Below, in pieces: positions 45,353 through 55,812 of a stretch of DNA of 64,000 bases. The position numbers were made by a program, and so were the translations under genes. The DNA is from Zingiber officinale. Taxonomy: Eukaryota > Streptophyta > Magnoliopsida > Zingiberales > Zingiberaceae. The notes under the pieces are model-generated. The model searched no databases. It saw only the letters and a list, made by a program, of their open reading frames with translations, and had not been told where the DNA came from. The stretch spans positions 15,301,317-15,365,316 of the forward strand of contig NC_055996.1 in assembly GCF_018446385.1 (NCBI RefSeq), in the 5' to 3' direction. How positions within the stretch are numbered: position 1 is the stretch's first letter; each line of letters starts with the position of its first letter.

Positions 45353-46187
45353 TAATCCTGTCCGAAAGCTGAATCAACGGACGCTGGGCACGTGGTGCTC
45401 TCCTGATTGCTGGCGTATATCCCCGACCGGTCGTACGACGCTCCGGCGAACTTGTAAAGAAGTCGGGTCGGGAAGGGGTTCCCGGCGATGACCCTCCAAC
45501 GCTCAAGTCAGGCAAGTGGTCAGCAAAGAAGTGGCTCCAAATATTAGAGAATGCATACCTCCGGCGAAGTATGAAGGCTCTTATATAGAGCTGTGGGGAG
45601 GCTTGGGCACACCTACCGAGGCGTACACGTGTCCTGGTACCATACCTTAGCATGAGCTTGTCAGAGGAACATGGCCGACACCATACTATACAGTCTGATC
45701 ACCTCTTTGATGGGACAGCAGGTCCTTCCGTCGTACGATTTTATGTATGCCCTGGTAGTCGAACATGCCTGCTGTCAGAAAATGATGTTCCCTAATGTCC
45801 CCTAGCCCTTGTCTCCTTTTTCCTGACGCCAAGCGTTCATCCGCTCGGCAGGCATAGGTCCGACCGGGAGTAAGTATCGGTCCGACCGGGTGCTCAGCTG
45901 AGAGTGTTCCACAGCAACGATGCTTTATGCTTCGGCCGAGCGGGCTATCCGCTCGGTCCGGTGACCCTTTTCACTATGAGCGTCGGAAACCCGCCCATGG
46001 TCGGGTTGCCTTCTGTCCGGCCCGGGAAGCTCCTGGCCGAATGTCAGGTCAGCCCGACATCCTTCCGTTCGGCCCGGCATGCTTCCGTTCGGCCCAGCAT
46101 GCTTCCGTTCGGCGCGAACTTGGGGTTGACCTCCACGTGTCTTTGACCCTCCGCCCATGAGGGTCCCCCGTCCTTACCACCGGATCA
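45353..46187 (-). repeat. 3' LTR of the deleted Tat-type element
   Basis: 835 bp, about 94-95% identical by eye to the right LTR. It differs by an extra ~22-bp segment near 45860-45885 and by three rather than two copies of a ~20-bp unit (CATGCTTCCGTTCGGCCC) near 46055-46115. A minus-strand TATA (complement of TTATATAGAGC) lies near 45582. Confidence 0.85.
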
Positions 46188-46489
46188 CATGCCTCCCCTT
46201 CAAGTCTAGTCGAAGGAGGCGCATACTCCGACTGACTGGACGCCCGTAGTGCCGAGCGGCGCATCCAAGAAACCATCCTCCGCTTCTCCTCGTTAATCGC
46301 CTCTCATCCTACCTCTCTTGCGTTTTGCAAGGGATTTCTCACGAAGTATTTTGCGTAGCTTTTCCACTCGGCTTAACATATCATGTTTCAACAAAAGAGG
46401 TTGTTTGCTGGATGTTGACGAAGTACTTTTGGGTACTTGGCCGATCGAATAAACGACTCACCAGCGAAACCTCTTTATTGCATTCGTCC

Positions 46490-49400
46490 GGCCGGAGGGT
46501 TTATAGTCGGTGACTCGACTCTTGATTTTTAACGTCGGAGCTCGACGGTCTTCCGCTCGGAGGGTTTATAGTTGTCGGCTCGACTATCGATTTTTAACGT
46601 CGAAGCTCGACGGTCTTCCGCTCGGAGGGTTTATAGTCGCCGGCTCGACTCTCTATTTTTAACGTCGAAGCTCGACGGTCTTCCGCTCGGATGATTTATA
46701 GACGCCGGCTCGTCTCTCGATTTTTAACGTCGGAGCTCGACGGTCTTCCGCTCGGATGATTTATAGACGCCGGCTCGTCTCTCGATTTTTAACGTCGGAG
46801 CTCGACGGTCTTCCGCTCGGAGGGTTTATAGACGCCGGCTCGTCTCTCGATTTTTAACGTCGGAGCTCGACGGTCTTCCGCTCGGATGATTTATAGACGC
46901 CGGCTCGTCTCTCGATTTTTAACGTCGGAGCTCGGCGGTCTTCCGCTCGGATGATTTATAGACGCCGGCTCATCTCGATTTTAACGTCGAGCTCGGCGGT
47001 CTTCCTTCGGATAATTTATAGGCGCTCGTCTCTCGATTTTAACGTCGGAGCTCGGCGGTCTTCCGCTCGGAGGGTTTATAGGCGCGGCTCGTCTCTCGAT
47101 TTTAACGTCGAGCTCGGCGGTCTTCCTCTCGGAGGGTTTATAGGCGCGCTTGTCTCTCGATTTTAACGTCGGAGCTCGGCGGTCTTCCGCTTGGATGATT
47201 TATATCGCGGCTCGACTCTCGATTTTAATGTCGGAGCTCGGCGGTCTTCCGCTCGGAGGGTTTATAGACGCCACTCGTCTCTCGATTTTTAACGTCGGAG
47301 CTCGGCGGTCTTCCGCTTCGGATGATTTATAGGCGTCGGCTCGTCTCGATTTTTAACGTCGAGTGGGCGGTCTTCCGCTCGGAGGGTTTATAGGCCGCTC
47401 GTCTCTCGATTTTTAACGTCGGGCTCGACGCTTCTTCCGGATGATTTATAAACGTCGGATCGTCTCTCGATTTTTACGTCGGAGCTCGGCGGTCTTCCTT
47501 CGGAGAGTTTATAGACGCAGCTCGTCTCGATTTTTAACGTCGGAGCTCGGCGGTCTTCCGCTCGGATGATTTATAGGCGGCTCGTCTCTCGATTTTAACG
47601 TCGGAGCTCGGCGGTCTTCCGCTAGGAGGTTTATAAACGCCGGCTCGTCTCTCGATTTTAACGTCCGAGCTCGGCGGTCTTCCGCTCGGAGGGTTTATAG
47701 GCAGCTCGTCTCTCGATTTTTAACGTCGGAGCTCGGCGGTCTTCCGCTCGGATGATTTATTGGCGTCGACTCGTCTCTCGATTTTAACGTCGGAGCTCGG
47801 CGGTCTTCCGCTCGGAGGGTTTATAGGCGTCGGCTCGTCTCGATTTTTAACGTCGGGCTCGGTTTTTCCGTCGGATGATTTGTAGTCGCCGGCTCGAATC
47901 TCGATTTTTAACGTCGGAGCTCGGCGGTCTTCCGCTCGGAGGGTTTATAGACGCGCCTCGTCTCTCGATTTTAACGCGTCGGAGCTCGGCGGTCTTCCGC
48001 CGGAGGGTTTATAGACGCGGCTCGTCTCTCGATTTTTAACGTCGGAGCTCGACGGTCTTCCACTCGGAGGGTTTATAGGCGCCGCCTCGTCTCGATTTTT
48101 AACGTCGAAGCTCGGCGGTCTTCCGCTTCGGATGATTTATAGACGCGGCTCGTCTCTCGATTTTTAACGTCGGAGCTCGACGGTCTTCCGCTCGGAGGAT
48201 TTATAGACGCCGGCTCGTCTCTCGATTTTTAACGTCGGAGCTCGACGGTCTTCAGCTCGGATGATTTATAGACACCGGCTCGTCTCTCGATTTTTAACGT
48301 CGGAGCTCGACGGTCTTCCGCTCGGATGATTTACAGACGCCAGCTCATCTCTCGATTTTTAACGTCGGAGCTCGACGGTCTTCCGCTCGGAGGGTTTATA
48401 GACGCCGGCTCGTCTCTCGATTTTTAACGTCGGAGCTCGACGGTCTTCCGCTCGGAGGGTTTATAGACGCCGGCTCGTCTCTCGATTTTTAACGTCGGAG
48501 CTCGACGGTCTTCCGCTCGGAGGGTTTATAGACGCCGGCTTGTCTCTCGATTTTTAACGTCGGAGCTCGACGGTCTTCCGCTCGGATGATTTATAGACGC
48601 CGGCTCGACTCTCGATTTTTAATGTCGGAGCTCGACGGTCTTCCGCTCGGAGGGTTTATAGACGCCGACTCGTCTCTCGATTTTTAACGTCGGAGCTCGA
48701 CGGTCTTCCGCTCGGATGATTTATAGACGTCGGCTCGTCTCTCGATTTTTAACGTCAGAGCTGGACGGTCTTCCGCTCGGAGGGTTTATAGACGCCGGCT
48801 CGTCTCTCGATTTTTAACGTCGGAGCTCGACGGTCTTCCGCTCGGATGATTTATAAACGTCGGCTCGTCTTTCGATTTTTAATGTCGGAGCTCGACGGTC
48901 TTCCGCTCGGAGAGTTTATAGACGCCGGCTCGTCTCTCGATTTTTAACGTCGGAGCTCGACAGTCTTCCGCTCGGATGATTTATAGACGCCGGCTCGTCT
49001 CTCGATTTTTAACGTCGGAGCTCGACGGTCTTCCGCTCGGATGATTTATTGACGTCGACTCGTCTCTCGATTTTTAACGTCGGAGCTCGACGGTCTTATG
49101 CTCGGAGGGTTTATAGACGCCGGCTCGTCTCTCGATTTTTAACGTCGGAGCTCGACGGTCTTCCGCTCGGATGATTTAAAGATGCCGGCTCGACTCTCGA
49201 TTTTTAACGTCGGAGCTCGACGGTCTTCCACTCGGAGGGTTTATAGACGCCGGCTCGTCTCTCAATTTTTAACGTCGGAGCTCGACGGTCTTCCGCTCGG
49301 ATGATTTATAGACGCTGGCTCGTCTCTCGATTTTTAACGTCGGAGCTCGACGGTCTTCCACTCGGAGGGTTTATAGACGCCGGCTCGTCTCTCGATTTTT

Positions 49401-50045
49401 AACGTCGGAGCTCGACGGTCTTCCGCTCGGATGATTTATAGACGCCGGCTCGTCTCTCGATTTTTAACGTCGGAGCTTGACGGTCTTCCGCTCGGATGAT
49501 TTATAGACGCCGGCTCGTCTCTCGATTTTTAACGTCGGAGCTCGACGGTCTTCCGCTCGGAGGGTTTATAGACGCCGGCTCGTCTCTCGATTTTTAACGT
49601 CGGAGCTCGACGGTCTTCCGCTCGGAGGGTTTATAGTCGCCGCTCGTCTCTCGATTTTAACGTCGAAGCTTGGCGGTCTTACGCTGATGATTTACATAGC
49701 CGCTCGATTTTTAACATCCGAGCTCGACGGTCTTCCGCTCGATGATTTATAGGCCGGCTCGTCTCGATTTTTAACGTCGGGCTCGGCCTTTCCTTCGGAT
49801 GATTTATAGACGCCGGCTCGTCTCTCGATTTTTAACGTCGGAGCTCGACGGTCTTCCGCTCGGAGGGTTTATAGACGCCGTCTCGTCTCTCGATTTTTAA
49901 CATCGGAGCTCGACCGTCTTCCGCTCGGATGATTTATAGACGCCGGCTCGACTCTCAATTTTTAACATCGGAGCTCGACGGTCTTACGCTCGGATGATTT
50001 ATAGACGCCGACTCGTCTCTCGATTTTTAACATCGGAGCTCGACG
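46490..50045. repeat. 65-bp tandem array, about 55 copies
   Basis: The consensus has GGTTTATAGACGCCGGCTCG, TCTCGATTTTTAACGTCGG and AGCTCGACGGTCTTCCGCT. In the regular part the AGCTCGACGGTC block recurs every 65 bp (for example 48241, 48306, 48371). Two unit types differ at GGAGGGTTTA versus GGATGATTTA. 46950-48140 and 49640-49800 are irregular, with many 1-4 bp deletions. Short frames such as 46951-47332 are repeat artefacts. There are no unique spacers, so this is not a CRISPR array. Confidence 0.95.
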
Positions 50046-50274
50046 GCCTTTTATGGCTAATTTTAACACTTCCGTTCGGCGAAGATATTTGCCATCTTTT
50101 ATCATTTTGCTTCCTGCATTACAAGGACATAGGCGACCAAAAGATACACAAAATGAATTACATCAGCGCACCTCTCACCCAGCTCGGTACGGCTGGAGAT
50201 GATTTGCGCTCCATGGTCGGTCCAGTTGCCGTCCATCTTCTTCTTAATAATAAGCACCCGAGCGAAACTTTTCG

Positions 50275-50485
50275 ATGACTTTGAAGGGACCCGCCCAAGG
50301 AGCCTCTAGCTTGCCCACGTCGCCGTCCGACTTTACTTTCTTCCAAACTAGGTCGCCGACTTGGAAGGCTCTAGGATCACGCGCCGGTTGTAGTTCTGCT
50401 TCATCTTTTGTCGGTATGCCATCAGCCGAACGGACGCTTTGGCTCGCTCTTCATCAATCAAGTCCAATTCCATGTTCCTCCGCTC
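50275..50485 (-). pseudogene. Remnant of a Tat integrase C-terminus
   Basis: On the minus strand it aligns with 17560-17765 of the nested Tat element: the FQVGDLVW-like, EAPWEGPYKV-like and arginine-rich ELDMIDE-like stretches. It ends at a junction near 50485, where gag-start sequence follows directly. This marks the internal deletion. Confidence 0.7.
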
Positions 50486-50663
50486 GGTTTGCCGACGCGG
50501 ACGTCGCTTGTTGTTCCATCCGCTCGGCTTGTGCCTTCTGTTTCTGTTGCTCCACGAGTTTAGCTGCTCTTGCCTCGATTAGAGCGTCGGACCCCTCCTG
50601 GGAGAGCATCACGGTGTGTAGTCGTCTAGCTTCGTCCATTGCTTCTGGTCGGATGCAGGTGCG
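50486..50663 (-). pseudogene. Remnant of a Tat gag N-terminus
   Basis: The minus-strand translation MDEARRLHTVMLSQEGSDAL is followed by an Ala/Lys/Gln-rich helix resembling the gag start at 22687 (VARAMEQQQRVLAEHLAQ). The ATG at 50639 lies close to the primer site, as in the nested element. Only about 50 codons survive before the deletion junction. Confidence 0.65.
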
Positions 50664-50681
50664 TTACCACAGACGGCGCCA
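50664..50681 (-). other. Primer-binding site of the deleted Tat-type element
   Basis: The minus strand reads TGGCGCCGTCTGTGGTAA, 3 bp past the LTR at 50685. Confidence 0.75.
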
Positions 50682-50684
50682 AAT

Positions 50685-53600
50685 TGATCCTGTCCGAAAG
50701 CTGAATCAACGGACGCTGGGCACGTGGTGCTCTCCTGATTGCTGGCGTATATCCTCGACCGGTTGTACGGCGCTCCGGCGAACCTGCAAAGAAGTCGGGC
50801 CGGGAAGGGGTTCCCGGCGATGACCCTCTGACGCTCAAGTCAGGCAAGTGGACAGCAAAAAAGTGGCTCCGAATATCAGAGAATGCATACTTCCGGCGAA
50901 GTATGAAGGCTCTTATATAGAGCTGTGGGGAGGCTTGGGCACACCTACCGAGGCGTACACGTGTCCTGGTACCATACCTTAGCATGGGCTTGTCAGAGGA
51001 ACATGCTCGACACCATACTATACAGTCTGATCACCTCTTTGATGGGACAGCAGGTCCTTCCATCGTACGATTTTATGTATGGTCTGGTCGTCGAACATGC
51101 CTGCTGTCAGAAAATGATGTTCCCTAATGTCCCCTTGCCCTTGTCTCCTTTTTCCTGACGCCAAGCGTTCATCCGCTCGGCAGGCATAGGTCCGACCGAG
51201 TGCTCAGCTGAGAGTGTTCCACAGCAACGATGCTTTATGCTTCGACCGAGCGGGCTATCCGCTCGGCCCGATGACCCTTTTCACTATGAGCGTCGGAAAC
51301 CCGCCCATGGTCGGGTTGCCTTCTGTCCGGCCCGGGAAGCTCCTGGCCGAATGTCAGGTCGGCCCGGCATGCTTCCGTTCGGCCCGGCATGCTTCCGTTC
51401 GACGCGAACTTGGGGTTGACCTCCACGTGTCTTTGACCCTCCGTGTTAGAGTGTATACTAAAAGCCTAGCTTTTGGTATAAACATTTATAAGAATCACAT
51501 TGGTCAAATGTCTACATTTATGATAAATGTAGTTGCTCAATTAATTTATATTGTAGATAACATGGTGTGCGGTGTCACATACAGAAGATCATGTTATCGG
51601 TTCCTTATAAATTATAAACAGTAGCTCACGACCAAGATGGAAAGGAACAAACCATTGGAAGGTCGTAGTGTAATTAGGTATTAATTTATCTTAACTATAT
51701 AATTACACTAGTACACTTAGAGTGTATTGAGTAGGACCATTTGAGGTCGTTCCTTTTATACTGACTTTATAAAGGAACAAAGACCTCAGTTATTATGGAA
51801 GTGTGTGCTCTTAATCCTAATATAATAACAAGCACATATATTTGATATTTATTTCTTTAATTTATCAATGGGTGAGATTTAGTTCGATAAGCCCGATAAG
51901 TTGGGAAATGATATCACTTATAGTGTGTGTTGTTGATTATAGAAGGAAACTGTGTCCTAGTGATCTAGGTTGAGAATGTCCCTAAGAGGAGCTCATAAGG
52001 ATTGTCATGTTAAACCCTGCAGGTGGACTTAGTCCGACATGACGATGAAGTTGAGTGGTACTACTCTTGGAGCTAGATATTAATTAAGCGAGTTGTTAGT
52101 AACTTACTTAATTAGTGGACATTTGTTATCTTAAACACAGGGAGACTAACACACTCATAATAAGAAGGAGCCCAAAAATGTAATTTGTGATTGGTGCGGT
52201 AGTTCAATAATAATTCTCTAGTGGAATGAATTATTATTGATAAAATTAAGTTGTGTGTTCGGGGCGAACACGGGATGCTTAATTTTACCGGGAGACCAAA
52301 ACCAATTCCTTCTCTCGGTCCCTATCGTAGCCTCTTGATTATAGAGTACTATACCCACCTATACCCACCTTCTTACCCATCCTATAGGGGGCTGGCCAAG
52401 CTAGCTTGGAGACCAAGCTAGGGCCGGCCATGTTTTGGTTCATGGGTGAATTCATGTGGCCGGCCCTAGCTTGAACTCAAGCTTAGGTGGCCGACCCTAT
52501 TAAAATAAAAAGAAATTTTTTTTTTTAAATTTTTCTTATGTGGATAACATGATTTAAAAGAGAGTTTAAAAATTTAAATCTTTCGTTTTATAAGATTCTA
52601 CAAAAGATTAAGAGAAGAGTTAAATCTCTTTCCTTATTTGTAGATTAAAAGGTTGATTTTAATTTTGGTAAAAACTTTCCTTTTAATCATGTTCATAATT
52701 TAAAAGAGAGTTTAAAAATTAAATATCTCTTTTATAAAGCTTCTACAAAGATTAAGAAAAGATTAGATATCTTTCCTTATTTGTAGATTGGAAGAGATTT
52801 TAATTTTTTAAAAGATAACTTTCTTTTTATCCACATGTTTAAAAGAAATATTTTAATTTATAAAATTTCCTTTTTATTAACCATCATGAAGGGAAAAATT
52901 ATTAGAGAAATTTTTTATAAAATTTCCGGAAACAAATTAGGAAAATTTTAATTCTTGATTGAATTAAATTTCCTTTGCTTGGTTTAAAGTGGCCGGCCAC
53001 ATTGTTGATGAGAAAAAAATTATTTTTAATTAAATAAATTTTCCTTATCAATGGAAAAAGAATTAAAGAAATATTTATTTAAATTTCCTTATTTGCCAAG
53101 GCCAAGGATTATAAAAGAGAGGGTAGAGGTGCCTTCATGGCTTACAACTCTATTATTTTTCCTCTCTCTTTTTCTTCCTTGGTGTGGCCGGCCATCATCT
53201 CCTCCTTTCTTCTCTTTGATGGCCGAACCTCATCCTTCTTGTGGAGACTCATATGGTGGCCGGATCAAGTTTAGAGAAGAAGAAGAAGAAGGAGAGAAAG
53301 AAAACTTTGTTTCTAGCATCCCTTGGAGCATGGTGGTGGTGGCCGAACCTCTTCATCCTAGAAGAAGTTTTGATGGCCGAAACTTGCAAGGAAGAAGAAG
53401 GTGCTTGGTGGTTCTCATCTCGGAAGATCGTTGCCCACACAACGTCCGAGGTTAGAAGAGGAATACGGTAGAAGATCAAGAGGTTTTTCTAAAAGGTATA
53501 ACTAGTATTTTTTCTTTCCGCATCATACTAGTTATTTTTGGAAATAATACTAAATACAAGAGGCATACGATTCTAGAGTTTCGAATTTGTTTTCGATATA

Positions 53601-54059
53601 GTGTTCTTTTGTTTTTCTTTTCCTTGTGATTTGATTGTTCTTTTTGGTTAACCTAAAGTTATTTTAGGAAATTAAATATTAGCTTTCCATAAAAGGTTTT
53701 GTCTAGTCGGTGGTGGTTGCTCCCATATCCAAGAAGGCCATGTGCCTCGCCACGTCAGTACTAGGAACCAATTATGGAAATTAATATTTAATGGAATTAA
53801 TAACTTAAGGTGACTTGGGTCGAACGTGTTAAGTTCCGCAGGAGATCCAAGTCAAAACCTAAAAGAACAAATAGATTAAGTTTTGGATCAAACGTGTTAA
53901 GTTCCGCAGGCGATCCAAAATCTAATTTAAAAGAACACATGGTAGCTAGAAAAAGGTTCAGACCTTTGTACAAAATTTTTGTACAGTGGAACCTCTAGGT
54001 TTTCCGAGTAGCAACCAACACTCCGCTCATGAGGGTCCCCCGTCCTTACCACCGGATCA
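50685..54059 (-). repeat. 5' LTR of the deleted Tat-type element, split by a solo LTR
   Basis: The parts are 50685-51443 and 54026-54059, plus the duplicated CTCCG. Joined, they match 45353-46187; the intact left LTR shows the uninterrupted site at about 46148. Confidence 0.85.
51444..54020 (+). mobile_element. 2.6-kb solo LTR in the Tat LTR
   Basis: It begins TGTTAGAGTGTATACTAAAA, ends GAGTAGCAACCAACA and is flanked by CTCCG (51439-51443 and 54021-54025). The empty site survives in the left LTR near 46148, which confirms the insertion. It is the same family as 10253-12874 (opposite strand) and 1-377. GGCCGGCCA blocks and AT-rich DNA fill the middle. Frames at 53051-53479 lie on both strands and match the non-coding LTR of the other copy, so no gene is called. 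Confidence 0.93.
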
Positions 54060-55215
54060 CTCGCATTGGGGCGAGGGTCTAGAAAATCGACCTAGAGGCC
54101 GTTGGTCACGAGAGCTTGCTCACTTATAACTCACGCTAGAGCGAGAGTCTGGAAAACCGACTGAGAGGTTGTTGGTCGTGAGAGCATGCTTGCTTATAAC
54201 TCGCACTGGGGAGAGAGTCTGGAACCCGACCGAGAGGCTGTTGATCACGAGAGCATGCTCGCTTATAATTCTCATTAGGGCGAGAGTCTGGAATGACGAC
54301 CGAGAGGTCGTTGGATGCAAGAGCATGCTCACTTATAACTCGCGCTGGGGTGAGACTCTAGAACCTGACCAGAAGGTTGTTGGTCGCAAGAGCATGCTCG
54401 CTTATAACTCGCGCTGGGGCGAGAGTCTGGAACGTTGAGCGAGAGATAGTTGGTCACGAGAGCATGCTCGCTTATAACTCACAGTGGGGTGAGCGTTTGG
54501 AACCCGATCGGGAGGTCATTAGTCATGAGAGCATGTTCGCTTATAACTTGCACTGGGGCAAGAGTCTGGAATGCTGACCGAAAGGTCGTTGGTCACGAGA
54601 GTATGCTCGCTTATAACTCGTGCTGGGGCGAGAGTCTGGAAACCTGACTGGTAGGTCGTTGGTCATGAGAGCATGCTTGCTTATAACTTGCGCTGGGCCA
54701 AGAGTCTGGAACATCGACTGAGAGGTCATTGGTTGCGAGAGTATGCTCACTTATAACTCGCGCTGGGGTGAGAGTCTGGAAACCAGACTAGGAGGTCGTT
54801 GGTTGCGAGAGCATGCTCGCTTATAACTCGCGCTAGGGCGAGAGTCTGGAAACCCAACTTGGAGGTCATTAGTCGTGAGAGCATACTCGCTTATAACTTG
54901 CACTGGGGCGAGAGTCTGGAACTCGACCGGGAGGTCGTTGGTCACGAGAGCATGTTCGCTTATACCTCGCACTAGGACGAGAGTCTAGAAAGCTGACAGA
55001 GAGGTTATTGGTCGTGAGAGTATGCTCGCTTATAACACGCACTGGGGTGAGAGTCTGGAACGTCGACCAAGAGGTCGTTCATCGCAAGAGCATGCTAGCT
55101 TATAACTCTCTCTGGGGTGAGAGTCTGGAACCCGACCAGGAGGTCGTTGGTCGCGAGAGCATGCTAGCTTATAATTCGCTTTGGGGCGAGAGTCTGGAAC
55201 GCAACTAGGAAGTTG
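54060..55215. repeat. ~70-bp tandem array, right part (about 16 units)
   Basis: Units of 69-70 bp (GAGAGCATGCTCGCTTATAA, GGGGCGAGAGTCTGGAAC, CCGA..GAGGTCGTTGGTC) continue the array of 45125-45352. Its many ~60-100 aa frames on both strands are repeat artefacts. Confidence 0.95.
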
Positions 55216-55812
55216 TTGTTGATCCAAGAAAATACACCCACAGACTTAAACCCCACTACCTTTGGAGAAACATGTGATCGCGACTTCCATCGCATAATTT
55301 GGTATTAGCCAAATTTGAATCCCACTCTTGTTCCAAGGCTGGGGCAAGGTGCCAAGTCCTGACCAACATTTCCCGCCACCATCTACTCCTTTTCCCCATG
55401 CAGTCACATGGAATTGTCGGTCATCGAGGCATGGTGTCGATGGCCCCATATCAGCCTCATGATTTATCTATCTCTTCCATCATAAATGTCATTTCATAGG
55501 AAGCTGACACATATCTCTGTTACTCCTTTGGACACGATGCCTAACGCACACTTTCTACATGAGACTCGATAGTGCTTCCCTTATGTTGATCCAACGACTA
55601 TCCTTCGCAGTACTGTTTCGATTATCTGGCTCACATCCTTATGCTCCTTAGTGGTTTTAGTTTAAAAACCCTAAAGGCATCAAGTAGTTGTTCATCGGCA
55701 CTTCTCCTTCTTCCGACTTCTCCTTCTCTACCTGTTTGCGTTAACCTCCATGCGTGCCCTTCGTAAGTGTTCATTTTCCCTTTTCACCTGCTCCTGCGTT
55801 TTTCAATTTGAT
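55216..55812. other. Region between the 70-bp array and the first decayed antisense ORF
   Basis: No gene was recognised. TTTAAAAACC at about 55661-55670 is a weak TATA-like sequence about 145 bp before the ATG-like start at 55814. Confidence 0.4.

Larger units (their letters stand above)
45353..54059 (-). mobile_element. Internally deleted, non-autonomous Tat-type element filled by a satellite-like array
   Basis: The LTRs are 45353-46187 and 50685-54059 (the latter split by a solo LTR). CTCGC flanks both ends exactly (45348-45352 and 54060-54064). In minus orientation: primer site 50664-50681, a remnant of gag start fused to a remnant of integrase end, about 55 copies of a 65-bp repeat and a polypurine tract at 46188-46200. 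No protease, reverse transcriptase, RNase H or antisense ORF remains. Both replication ends are present, so it could have been mobilised by a related element. Confidence 0.85.

Noticed and set aside
46490..50045. Regularly repeated array that could suggest CRISPR
   Set aside because: Units are contiguous with no unique spacers, have no cas genes and lie inside a plant retrotransposon; it is a tandem satellite-like array.
53940..53990. TTTGTACAAAATTTTTGTACAGTGG resembling recombination-cloning att sites
   Set aside because: The same sequence occurs at the ends of all copies of the 2.6-kb LTR family; it is a natural palindrome, not vector sequence.
54120..55227. Repeated 60-90 aa frames with recurring motifs
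   Set aside because: Products of the ~70-bp array, which is open in several frames because the unit length varies around a multiple of three; not a repeat protein.
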